Assembly (NCBI GenBank): GCA_902593795.1
Contig: CACJJR010000001.1
Span: forward strand, 260,647 to 312,580
Length of the DNA: 51,934 bases
Source: an uncultured Candidatus Actinomarina sp.
Lineage (GTDB): Bacteria; Actinomycetota; Acidimicrobiia; Actinomarinales; Actinomarinaceae
Direction of reading: 5' to 3'
A program made the position numbers and the translations under genes. A model generated the notes under the pieces. That model saw only the letters and a list, made by a program, of their open reading frames with translations. It was not told the DNA's origin and ran no database searches. This document shows positions 8,352 to 16,345 of the stretch, one piece after another; the first letter of the stretch is position 1; the number at the start of each line of letters is the position of its first letter.

Positions 8352-9611
8352 TTAAAATTGTGTATTCTCTGTAGAGTCTTTTTCTGAAAGTAATTCCGAG
8401 TCATCTCCAAGTAAAGCTTCACCAATTTTTTCATAATAATTTCCACCAACTTCTTGCTGATGCTTCATTCCTGTATAGCCATCTTTGGATAGGTCTTTTT
8501 CGAATTGTTGTAATTCAATTATGGCATTCATATTTCCACCCTTGTATTTATTTGCTAGGTCATACATAGAACTAGCTAAGGAGTGAAACCCTGCAAGTGA
8601 AACAAATTGAAGTTTATAACCATAATCATTTAGATTATTTTGAAAGTTTTCAACCTCTTCTTTAGTAAATTTATCTAACCAATTGAATGATGGAGAGCAA
8701 TTGTAAGCAAGAATTTTATTAGGAAAAGATTTCTTAATTTCATCAGCAAATTCTTTAGCAAAGCCTAAATCAGGGGTATTTGTTTCGCACCAAATGACAT
8801 CTGCATACTCGGCATAGATTAATGATTTAGAGATAGCTATCTCATGATTATTTTCAATTAAAAAATAACCGTCAGAAGTCCTTTTTTTACTTAAAAATTT
8901 TCTGTCTCTATCATCGAAATCTGATGTCATTAATTTTGCATTTAGTGCATCTGTTCTCGCAATAATAACTATTGGAATACCTGCAACATCTGATGCAAGC
9001 CTTGCAGAATTTAATTTTTTAATATATTCATGTGTTGGTATTACAACTTTTCCACCAACATGGCCACATTTTTTTTCTGAAGCAAGTTGATCTTCAAAAT
9101 GAATTCCTGATACTCCAGCGTCTATAAATTGATTAGTAAGTTCGTATACATTATAAATTCCACCAAATCCCGACTCTCCGTCAGCAACGATTGGAGGTAA
9201 CTTCTCTTTGTTGAGTTCCGCCATTCTTCTGAGTAGAGTGTTGTTTATTTTTTTTACAAAATTTGGAGTACTGTTTGAAGGGTAAAGAGATAGGTCTGGA
9301 TAGGTATTTGTACCTATATTGCTCTCTGCTGCAACTTGCCAACCACTGATATAAATAATTTCATAATCAAGATGAAACATTTGAAGTGCTTGTTGTGCTG
9401 TTGCAGCACCTAGTCCAGAAACCCAAGAATCACTTCTGTTAAGATGGTCTAAAAGTGACTTGGACCCTATTTCAGATAAAGAGTGTTCCACTTTAAATGA
9501 AGGTCTTAAAGAACAAATATCGTTCGCAGAGTAATCTCTCTTCACACCAGACCATCTATCAGATGCTAAGTATTCTTCTACTGTTTTTATATCATTAAAA
9601 ATTTGATTCAT
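8352..9611 (-). CDS. aceA: isocitrate lyase
   Basis: Isocitrate lyase splits isocitrate into glyoxylate and succinate, the first step of the glyoxylate bypass, in the cytoplasm. The 419-residue protein has the catalytic loop EKKCGHVGGK with its Cys, preceded by VADGESGFGG (metal-binding acidic residues) and HFEDQLASEKK. The substrate region YNCSPSFNW and the N-terminal RWSGVKRDYSA are also family-typical. I chose the ATG at 9611 rather than an upstream start at 9644, because family members begin just before the DIKTVEEYLASDRW segment and the longer frame would run 29 bases into the preceding gene. It starts 5 bases after that gene's stop, so it is transcribed with the oxidase genes. Malate synthase is not in the window. 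Confidence 0.93.
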   Translation of the reverse strand: MNQIFNDIKTVEEYLASDRWSGVKRDYSANDICSLRPSFKVEHSLSEIGSKSLLDHLNRSDSWVSGLGAATAQQALQMFHLDYEIIYISGWQVAAESNIGTNTYPDLSLYPSNSTPNFVKKINNTLLRRMAELNKEKLPPIVADGESGFGGIYNVYELTNQFIDAGVSGIHFEDQLASEKKCGHVGGKVVIPTHEYIKKLNSARLASDVAGIPIVIIARTDALNAKLMTSDFDDRDRKFLSKKRTSDGYFLIENNHEIAISKSLIYAEYADVIWCETNTPDLGFAKEFADEIKKSFPNKILAYNCSPSFNWLDKFTKEEVENFQNNLNDYGYKLQFVSLAGFHSLASSMYDLANKYKGGNMNAIIELQQFEKDLSKDGYTGMKHQQEVGGNYYEKIGEALLGDDSELLSEKDSTENTQF

Positions 9612-9615
9612 AAAT

Positions 9616-10737
9616 TTAGTGTTGGCTTGCTGCCACACTAGCAATTATCACAATAAGAGTCAATACACCTGCGGATGCAATCACAACTTCACTTCTAGTA
9701 ATTTTTATCTTCGGTGCTGCGCTCATTGCACTTGCAAATAATAAGATTGCAGCCGAAATAATCAATGCAAAGAGTGGAGCATAGTCGTGAAAGTTTAAGA
9801 ATACTTGAGCAATGGCAACAGCAATTAAACCACCAACAACTATTGACCCCATTGGAATCATAATTGACCCAACAATTCTTTGACGTATTTTTTGGGCTTC
9901 AGTATCTTCATACTCTTCTAAACCCTTTGGAACGCCTAATATCATTGTAAATACAGAAATAGCAGCTTGAACAAAAGTTGACAGAATAACAACTCTCCAA
10001 AAAGTACCTCCGACTGCAATTAAATTTATTACAGGGTCTTCAGGCAAGATTGGCTCTATAGTTTGGCCAACTGTGTTTATTATAAGAAACGCTGTTGAAG
10101 ATCCAAATAGTAACCCCAAACCTCCACCAGTAAATATTGATTCTCTGTCAGTAGTCAATATTCCAAAACCATCGTAACTTGAATCTAAAAACTTTTTAAT
10201 ATTTAATGAATTAAGTGTCCCAAGAAAACTTGTTGATAGAGAAATAATTAATACAAATGATAAGGTGTTGTATTCAGCTATTAATTTTTGTGTTTCAGCT
10301 TCAAGTATTAGTCCATCATAAAGATAGGAGCTAGAAAGTAGGCCTTGAACAAATCCTGCAATGACACCAAAACCTAAACCAAATTTTAGAGATTTTAGAA
10401 CTTTTTCGCCAATACCAACAGGTGGGGGTAAGTCCTCTTTTATTAAGACTTCAGTTTGAATAGATGGTGCTGTAATTTCAGGTTCAACCTCTTCTATTTT
10501 TTCTTCTATAATTTCCTCTGAAAAACTTGGAGATTGTTCTTCTATAGTTGCCACTTCAGTTTCCGGTTCAGCTGTTGTGCTTGGCGAAGCTTGGATAGCT
10601 TCTCCACCAGTCCAACTATTTAGTACGTCATCTGTAGAAACACCAGATGCCTCTGCTCTAGCTTGAGCAGATCTTGAAACGAGCATTTGTGGGATACCAC
10701 TGCTTGTACTGATTTGTTCTACTAGTTTTTCGTCCAT
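9616..10737 (-). CDS. unrecognised multi-pass membrane protein with an N-terminal cytoplasmic helical motif
   Basis: I do not recognise this 373-residue protein. The first 45 residues hold MLVSRSAQARAEASGVSTDD and then a W-T-G-G-E turn. This small helical unit resembles a peripheral subunit-binding domain or a short leucine/arginine/alanine-rich protein-binding motif, but the likeness is loose. Residues about 48-105 are an acidic, Thr/Ser/Pro-rich linker. From about residue 110 onward there are seven or eight hydrophobic helices with Gly-rich stretches (GLGFGVIAGFVQGLL; FTGGGLGLLFGSSTAFLII). It is transcribed after the CtaG-like gene (18 bases) and directly before aceA. The context suggests a respiratory-chain or membrane-assembly role, which is inference only. 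Confidence 0.7.
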   Translation of the reverse strand: MDEKLVEQISTSSGIPQMLVSRSAQARAEASGVSTDDVLNSWTGGEAIQASPSTTAEPETEVATIEEQSPSFSEEIIEEKIEEVEPEITAPSIQTEVLIKEDLPPPVGIGEKVLKSLKFGLGFGVIAGFVQGLLSSSYLYDGLILEAETQKLIAEYNTLSFVLIISLSTSFLGTLNSLNIKKFLDSSYDGFGILTTDRESIFTGGGLGLLFGSSTAFLIINTVGQTIEPILPEDPVINLIAVGGTFWRVVILSTFVQAAISVFTMILGVPKGLEEYEDTEAQKIRQRIVGSIMIPMGSIVVGGLIAVAIAQVFLNFHDYAPLFALIISAAILLFASAMSAAPKIKITRSEVVIASAGVLTLIVIIASVAASQH

Positions 10738-10755
10738 AATAAAATCTATATAATT

Positions 10756-11535
10756 CTAGTCATTTGAGTTGTTTCTAACTACATCATCAAACGTTTTTTC
10801 ATCTTGGTACCACCTCATCCAAATAACTAAGATAGAAACCCATAAAATGATTCCACCACCAAGTTTTAAAATTAAACCTGCCAATGTTTGGTCATTAATT
10901 ACTGAAATGTTGAATATATTGTCACTCATAATATAAGCAGAGTAAAGTGGCTCGGTACCAAAAGCTAGAAAACTCGCAGGTATTGTTGGTAATAAAGACT
11001 GAAGAAATAAGTATGCTATTTTTGCAGCAGAGTTAATAGGCCTAATCTCTTCATTAAATCCAATTACAGGTACCCACATATTTAGTGAGACTAAAAGCAT
11101 TATTGAATGTATAAAAAAGTGGGCAACAGTGTTGGTAACCATTAAATTTACAACAGATGACCAATGCATTCCAACCATTACAAAGTTAAACAAAAAAAAT
11201 GCAACCACAGGTTTAGAAGTTATTTTTAATATTTTGATAAATGGTTTAACTGAAATAAGCTCTTTCATTTCTTTATGCATACCCATTAATAAAAGTGGAG
11301 GGGACACTAATGCAAGGACAAGATGTTCTACTGAATGAACAGAAAATAGATACTTTTCTCCAATATCATGTATTGGGTAATCAGTAAATATCCAAAGCAC
11401 TACTAGTCCCGAGTACCAGGTTTTTCTCTTTGGTTTTTTTATATGATCTTTATTAGTAGTGAATTCAAAGAAAACAACAAGGGTAACAATTAATGCCCAT
11501 ACGTCATAGTGAGGATGCCATGTTAAGTTTTCCAT
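10756..11535 (-). CDS. ctaG: CtaG-like (caa3-type) cytochrome c oxidase assembly membrane protein
   Basis: The protein has 259 residues with about seven membrane helices and matches the caa3_CtaG family, found with caa3 oxidases and thought to help in copper delivery or assembly. Visible markers are the N-terminal WHPHYDVWAL, then WIFTDYPIHDIGEKYLFSVH with SVEHLVLALVSPPLLLMGMH shortly after, and a late ISVINDQTLAGLILKLGGG followed by a W-x-R-W-Y-Q end. Several conserved His residues lie near membrane edges and could bind metal. It directly follows the subunit IV gene (7 bases), which supports the call. This family is not homologous to the mitochondrial-type Cox11/CtaG. Confidence 0.85.
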   Translation of the reverse strand: MENLTWHPHYDVWALIVTLVVFFEFTTNKDHIKKPKRKTWYSGLVVLWIFTDYPIHDIGEKYLFSVHSVEHLVLALVSPPLLLMGMHKEMKELISVKPFIKILKITSKPVVAFFLFNFVMVGMHWSSVVNLMVTNTVAHFFIHSIMLLVSLNMWVPVIGFNEEIRPINSAAKIAYLFLQSLLPTIPASFLAFGTEPLYSAYIMSDNIFNISVINDQTLAGLILKLGGGIILWVSILVIWMRWYQDEKTFDDVVRNNSND

Positions 11536-11542
11536 TTATATT

Positions 11543-11842
11543 CTAAGAGTAATTCGCTGACGCTCTTTCCAACATTACAATAGTGAAAAGTATTAATGCC
11601 AATATCATACCGCCAATAAAGAATCTATTAACTGTTTTATTTTCATATCGTAAATGCATGAACCAACCAACGACAATTATAAATTTACCAATTGCAAGAA
11701 AGATTAAAAGGGGATCAGTGAACACACCAACAATGTCTTCTGTGTAGTAAAGAGCAATTTCAATTGCTGTTAAAATACCAAGGACAATTGCTATTTGAAC
11801 ATATTTTTTTGGTGTTGGGTGCTCTAAGTGATTTTCAGACAT
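11543..11842 (-). CDS. ctaF: cytochrome c oxidase subunit IV (bacterial small subunit)
   Basis: This 99-residue protein with three hydrophobic helices matches the prokaryotic subunit IV family of heme-copper oxidases. The N-terminus HPTPKKYVQIAIVLGILTAIE leads into helix one, AIGKFIIVVGWFMHLRYE forms the second helix with the characteristic F-M-H-L-R-Y/F element, and a hydrophobic third helix closes the protein. The subunit is accessory and carries no cofactor. One base separates it from the ctaE stop, so it is part of the oxidase operon. The symbol ctaF follows caa3 operon usage. Confidence 0.88.
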   Translation of the reverse strand: MSENHLEHPTPKKYVQIAIVLGILTAIEIALYYTEDIVGVFTDPLLIFLAIGKFIIVVGWFMHLRYENKTVNRFFIGGMILALILFTIVMLERASANYS

Positions 11843-11843
11843 A

Positions 11844-12428
11844 TTAAATTAAATAAACTACAGTAAACAACACTATCCATACAATATCAACAAAGTGCCA
11901 ATACAGAGCAACAAATTCGAGATTCATGCCTCCTTCAAGAGTCAAACCTTTTTGTCGTTGACCAATCCCCCAAAGCGCAAGAAGCAGAACAACACCAACA
12001 AATACATGTAAGCCGTGGAAGCCTGTTAGTACGTAAAAAGATGAACTAAAAATATTTGTGGAGAGTTCAAAACCTTTGTGATAAAACTCAGTGAATTCAT
12101 ATATTTGACCAGCTAGAAATACCGCCCCAAGCATAGCTGTTGCAAGAAGCCACACCCTTGTCTTTTCTTGATCATTTGCTTCCAAAGCATTGTGAGCCAG
12201 AACCATAGTCAATGAGCTCATTAATAATATAAATGAGCTAATGGAGGTAAACGGAATATCGTATACATCTGTTAATTTCATTCCTGGGAAGTCACTGCCT
12301 TTAAAAATCATAAAGGTTGTAATTAGTGTTCCAAAAAACAATATTTCTGTAGATAAGAAAACCCAGAAGCCAAGTTTTCTTGTTTCAACACCAGTTGGTT
12401 CATGCGGGTAAGCGTGTGAGCTACTCAT
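11844..12428 (-). CDS. ctaE: cytochrome c oxidase subunit III
   Basis: The 194-residue protein is subunit III of the aa3/caa3 oxidase, a core membrane subunit without metals. It has five hydrophobic helices. Family motifs are GFWVFLSTEILFFGTLI near the N-terminus, FYVLTGFHGLHVFVGVVLL in the middle and VALYWHFVDIVWIVLFTVVY at the C-terminus; the conserved Glu and His residues line the lipid-filled cleft in known structures. At under 200 residues it is the short five-helix bacterial form. Its start overlaps the end of ctaD by 8 bases, as expected for coupled translation. Confidence 0.95.
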   Translation of the reverse strand: MSSSHAYPHEPTGVETRKLGFWVFLSTEILFFGTLITTFMIFKGSDFPGMKLTDVYDIPFTSISSFILLMSSLTMVLAHNALEANDQEKTRVWLLATAMLGAVFLAGQIYEFTEFYHKGFELSTNIFSSSFYVLTGFHGLHVFVGVVLLLALWGIGQRQKGLTLEGGMNLEFVALYWHFVDIVWIVLFTVVYLI

Positions 12429-14379
12429 CTGAATCTTCGTGAATTTCTTCTTCTAGCGGCTCAGTGCCCCAACCAAAACCTCCTATGAGCAGTAATACAG
12501 CGCCTATAAATGCTAACGGTATTGATTTGTAAATGACAGCGTATCCAAGAAGGGGGAGGCCAGAAGCCAGAACAATCGGAAAATATGATGGATTTGGTAA
12601 TGCAATATGTTCACTTGGATTGAGGCCCTCTTCTTCTAAATCGAGTAATATTTGATCGGTTTCTTCACGCCTAACAGCTCGACCTTCTTCATCTTCTGTG
12701 TACTTTGTATGCCAGAAATCATCAAGGGCTCTTACTTCAGGTGCTTTTGAGAAGTTCCAAACTGGTGTAGGTGATGGAATAGTCCATTCAATTGTTCTTG
12801 CATCCCATGGATCAAATGGTGCTTTCTCACCGTTTCTTTTGGAAAAAATCCAATTTATCATAAAGACAATTATTGAAAGCGCAATTATAAAAGCACCAAC
12901 TGTTACAACTATATTCCAAAATTGCAAGTTGGTTTCTTCTGCATACACCCAAGTACGTCTTACTTGACCTTGCAATCCTAACCAATGCATTGGCCCAAAA
13001 GTTAAATTAAAGCCAATCATCATTAACCAAAAATGAATTTTTCCAAGAGATTCGTTATACATTTTCCCCCAAACTTTTGGGAACCAGTAGTAAAGACCTG
13101 AGAAGATACCAAACAAAGCTCCTCCAAAAAGAACATAGTGGAAATGTGCAACAACATAATAGGTATCTGTTTGCTGAGTGTCAGCTGGAACTATAGAGTG
13201 GGTAACTCCACTTAACCCTCCAATAACAAACATTCCAATAAATCCAAGCGAAAATAGCATTGGGGTATTGAGCTTCAACTTTCCTCCCCATATTGTTCCG
13301 AGCCAATTAAAAATTTTCACACCCGTTGGGACTGCAATAACCATTGTTGAGAGACCAAAACCAGCTTGAGCAACCGGACTAATTGCCGAAGCAAACATAT
13401 GATGTGCCCAAACTCCAAAACCAATAAATGCTATTCCAAATCCAGCAAATACTATTGCCGCATAACCGAATAATGGTTTTCTAGAAAATGTTGGTAGCAC
13501 TTCAGACACAATTCCAAAAGCAGGAAGAATTAATATATAAACTTCTGGATGACCAAACAACCAAAAAAGGTGCTGCCATAATACAGGATCACCACCTCCT
13601 TCTACTAAGAAAAAAGATGTTCCAAATTTTCGGTCGAATGTGACATAAAAAAGTGCAATTGCAATTATTGGTAGTGAAAACGCAAGTAAGAACGAAACAG
13701 CAAAGGTCATCCAAACAAACACAGGCATTCTCATGAAACGCATACCTTTTGTTCGCATATTGATAATTGTTGTTATAAAGTTAAATGCAGAAATTAGTGA
13801 AGCTATACCAAGTATTTGTAATCCAATAGCCCAGAAGTCCATTGCAGTGCCAGGTGAGTATTTCATACCTGCGTTAGGTTGATAACCAAACCACCCTCCG
13901 TTGGGAGCAGATCCTAGCCATCCAACTTCTTCTGCTAGGTAGCCACCTTCTGGAGCACCAGCAGTTCCAAATATAAATGTTGAATATAAAAAAGCTCCAC
14001 CGAAAATAAATATCCAAAAGGAAAGAGCATTTAATCTTGGAAAAGCTACATCACGAGCTCCAATCTGTAGAGGAAGAAGATAATTAAAGAAAGCTGCACT
14101 TATAGGCATTATTGCCAAAAAAATCATAGTAGTTCCATGCATAGTAAACATTGCATTATATTCTGCAGCGGTTAAAAAATTATTATCTGGTTGAGAGAGC
14201 TGAATTCTTAGAACAAGCGCTTCAAGACCACCAATTAAAAGAAAGAAAAAAGCTGCATAACCATACATAATCCCTATTCTTTTATGGTCAACAGTGGTTA
14301 TCCAGCTCCATATACCAGTTTCAGAAGAAGGTCTTCTAAAAATATTACTTTGTTTACTTGGTTCAATTATTTTTGTCAT
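12421..14379 (-). CDS. ctaD: cytochrome c oxidase subunit I with C-terminal extension
   Basis: Subunit I holds the low-spin heme a and the heme a3-CuB oxygen-reducing centre. The expected ligands are present: His81 in the MHGTTMIF segment, His277 with Tyr281 in HPEVYILILPAFG (the His-Tyr crosslink), His326-His327 for CuB, and His412/His414 in YYVVAHFHYVLFGG. Glu279 of the D-channel end is kept, so this is an A-type oxidase. At 652 residues it is longer than a minimal subunit I. After the twelve-helix core ends near residue 545, a charged stretch is followed by two more hydrophobic segments (about residues 600-635) and an acidic tail. Such extended forms are known in some caa3 oxidases. It overlaps ctaC by 4 bases. 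Confidence 0.96.
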   Translation of the reverse strand: MTKIIEPSKQSNIFRRPSSETGIWSWITTVDHKRIGIMYGYAAFFFLLIGGLEALVLRIQLSQPDNNFLTAAEYNAMFTMHGTTMIFLAIMPISAAFFNYLLPLQIGARDVAFPRLNALSFWIFIFGGAFLYSTFIFGTAGAPEGGYLAEEVGWLGSAPNGGWFGYQPNAGMKYSPGTAMDFWAIGLQILGIASLISAFNFITTIINMRTKGMRFMRMPVFVWMTFAVSFLLAFSLPIIAIALFYVTFDRKFGTSFFLVEGGGDPVLWQHLFWLFGHPEVYILILPAFGIVSEVLPTFSRKPLFGYAAIVFAGFGIAFIGFGVWAHHMFASAISPVAQAGFGLSTMVIAVPTGVKIFNWLGTIWGGKLKLNTPMLFSLGFIGMFVIGGLSGVTHSIVPADTQQTDTYYVVAHFHYVLFGGALFGIFSGLYYWFPKVWGKMYNESLGKIHFWLMMIGFNLTFGPMHWLGLQGQVRRTWVYAEETNLQFWNIVVTVGAFIIALSIIVFMINWIFSKRNGEKAPFDPWDARTIEWTIPSPTPVWNFSKAPEVRALDDFWHTKYTEDEEGRAVRREETDQILLDLEEEGLNPSEHIALPNPSYFPIVLASGLPLLGYAVIYKSIPLAFIGAVLLLIGGFGWGTEPLEEEIHEDSDE

Positions 14380-15389
14380 TTAAGTGTCCCTAAATACGCA
14401 ATTAAAGCATTAATTTCTGCTTCAGTCAATTCTAGGTTAGGCATAAATGTACCGGGTTTTATTTCAGCTGGATTTGCCAGCCATTTACTCAGATTTTCTT
14501 CAGTATTATATAGAGCTGCACCTGCAAAAACATTTCTATTGGCGAAATGTGTTAAGTTTGGTGCAATCCTGTCTCCCTGGACATCCCAAACACCATCTAT
14601 CACATGACATTGGGTACATCCAGCATTTAGATAAACTTGCTGGCCTTCAGCTGCAAGAGAGTTTCCTTCAAGTTGAATTGCATTTTGTTGTTGATTTTTT
14701 ACCCATGTTTGAAATTCATTTTCTGAAAGTGAAAGTACTCGACCTCGCATTTTAGAATGGCTCAAACCACAATACTCACCACATTGTGCCCAAAATTCAT
14801 CAGGTGAATCAGCATGAAGATTTAAATAAGTGGTTTGTCCTGGAACGAGATATCTTTTTCCATTTAATTTTGGTACCCAGTAATTATGAAGAACATCATT
14901 AGACCACATTTCAAGTCTCACAGGCCTGTCTGCAGGAATAACTAGTACATTTGCTGTGGTTATGTCGTAATCAGGGTATTTGTATTCAAACCACCATTGA
15001 TGTCCAATTACTTCAATTTTTAATGCATCTTCTGGCTCATTAGCTAGGTCGAAAATCGTTCTAACAGTAGGTACTGCAATTACTGCCAAAATAATTACAG
15101 GGATAACAGTCCATAGGATTTCTAATTTAGTATTTCCATGAATCTGTTTTGGTTCAGGGCTATCTGGTTTTTCTTTGAATACAAAAACAGAAAGTAGTAA
15201 AGCGCCTTGAACAATAACAAAAATTACCACTGCTATCCAAAATGTTAGCCAGAATAATTCATCTATAGATCTTGCATAAGGGCCTTCTGGGCTTAGAGAG
15301 TCTAAGGGAGCATTTTCTATACAAGCAGATAAGAATATTAAAAGAAAATATCTTAGATTCTTTAATTTAAAAATATTTTTCACAAGCAT
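14376..15389 (-). CDS. ctaC: cytochrome c oxidase subunit II with fused cytochrome c domain (caa3 type), lipoprotein
   Basis: I start this gene at the ATG at 15389 (337 residues), because it places a signal peptide with the lipobox L-S-A-C (Cys23) at the N-terminus; a longer frame from 15446 would add 19 residues before it. Two membrane helices follow. The periplasmic domain carries the CuA site in QCGEYCGLSHSKM (Cys203, Cys207, His211, Met214). A cytochrome c domain is fused after it, with heme motif CTQCH (258-262) and a distal Met in PGTFMPNLEL. The fused heme defines a caa3 oxidase that takes electrons from a cytochrome c. It is the first gene of the oxidase operon and diverges from ctaB across 72 bases. 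Confidence 0.94.
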   Translation of the reverse strand: MLVKNIFKLKNLRYFLLIFLSACIENAPLDSLSPEGPYARSIDELFWLTFWIAVVIFVIVQGALLLSVFVFKEKPDSPEPKQIHGNTKLEILWTVIPVIILAVIAVPTVRTIFDLANEPEDALKIEVIGHQWWFEYKYPDYDITTANVLVIPADRPVRLEMWSNDVLHNYWVPKLNGKRYLVPGQTTYLNLHADSPDEFWAQCGEYCGLSHSKMRGRVLSLSENEFQTWVKNQQQNAIQLEGNSLAAEGQQVYLNAGCTQCHVIDGVWDVQGDRIAPNLTHFANRNVFAGAALYNTEENLSKWLANPAEIKPGTFMPNLELTEAEINALIAYLGTLK

Positions 15390-15449
15390 ATTTATATTAT
15401 CAACAATTATTAAGGATAGCGTTGAAACAATATATAGTGTAATCATAAG

Positions 15450-15455
15450 TACTAT
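15450..15455 (+). promoter_or_regulatory. candidate -10 box (TACTAT) for leaderless ctaB
   Basis: TACTAT is followed by six bases and the ATG of ctaB at 15462, with no Shine-Dalgarno in between. It lies in the 72-base divergent region shared with ctaC, whose start at 15389 is preceded on the other strand by the AT-rich TAATAT. Sharing this region would let the oxidase operon and heme O synthase respond together, which is inference. Confidence 0.4.
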
Positions 15456-15461
15456 GTCGTT

Positions 15462-16343
15462 ATGGATCTTGTAAGTAAAAAATCTATATCAAAATATTTA
15501 AGACTTTCAAAACTAAGAATAGTTGAGCTTTTATTAATCACAACAGTTCCATCGATGGTTGTCTCTATATATGGTTTTCCGCCCTTAGATTTAATTATTT
15601 ACACTTTGTTGGGAGGCACTCTTCTAGCAGTTAGTGCAAATGTTCTAAATCAGATATTTGAAATTGAAACTGACAGATTAATGGAAAGGACAGCCAATCG
15701 CCCACTTGTAACAGGGGAAATCACAAAAAACAGTGCTTATGTTTATTCAATCTTTCTTGGAGTAAGTGGATTTCTAATTTTGTATACTCAGACAACTGAA
15801 CTGGCCGCTTTGATAGCGCTTTCAGCTAATATTTTTTATTCATTTATTTATACTCTTTTTCTAAAACCAAGAACAAATCAAAATATTGTTATAGGGGGTG
15901 CAGCTGGTGCTGCTCCTGTGCTCATAGGATGGTCTGCAACGGGTACAAATTTAGAAACGGGCTCATGGCTGTTATTCTTATTGGTATTTCTTTGGACACC
16001 AGCTCATTTTTGGGCACTATCTATTGATAAATTAAATGACTATAAAGATGCTAATTTTCCTATGTTGCCAACTCAGGAAAGCTATAAAAGAACATCAATT
16101 TTTATTGGAATATACTCATGTGCAACGGTCCTTACATCGCTGCTGCTTGCACCAATATTACAGCTAGGTATTGTCTACCTTTTACTAGCCCTAATATTTG
16201 GTATATATTTGATGTATAAATCATATCAACTTTATCAAAAAAAAATAAAAGCTATCTCTTACTTCGTATTTTCGAATACTTATCTTGCAGCAATATTTCT
16301 ATCAATGGTCGCTGATATATTCTTTACTTTGAGTAATATCTAA
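15462..16343 (+). CDS. ctaB: protoheme IX farnesyltransferase (heme O synthase)
   Basis: CtaB adds a farnesyl group to heme B to make heme O, the precursor of the heme A used by the neighbouring oxidase. It is a membrane UbiA-family prenyltransferase of 293 residues with about eight or nine helices. The first Asp-rich motif reads NQIFEIETDRLMERTANRPL, with Glu in place of the first Asp, a variant that also occurs in other clades. The YTLFLKPRTNQNIVIGGAAG loop and the second motif IDKLNDYKDANFPMLP follow. It diverges from ctaC and is followed after 2 bases by the lgt-like gene. Confidence 0.94.
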   Translation: MDLVSKKSISKYLRLSKLRIVELLLITTVPSMVVSIYGFPPLDLIIYTLLGGTLLAVSANVLNQIFEIETDRLMERTANRPLVTGEITKNSAYVYSIFLGVSGFLILYTQTTELAALIALSANIFYSFIYTLFLKPRTNQNIVIGGAAGAAPVLIGWSATGTNLETGSWLLFLLVFLWTPAHFWALSIDKLNDYKDANFPMLPTQESYKRTSIFIGIYSCATVLTSLLLAPILQLGIVYLLLALIFGIYLMYKSYQLYQKKIKAISYFVFSNTYLAAIFLSMVADIFFTLSNI

Positions 16344-16345
16344 AT

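Noticed and set aside
15390-15446. Longer N-terminus of CtaC
   Set aside because: It would put an extra hydrophobic stretch before the signal peptide and lipobox; the ATG at 15389 fits lipoprotein processing better.
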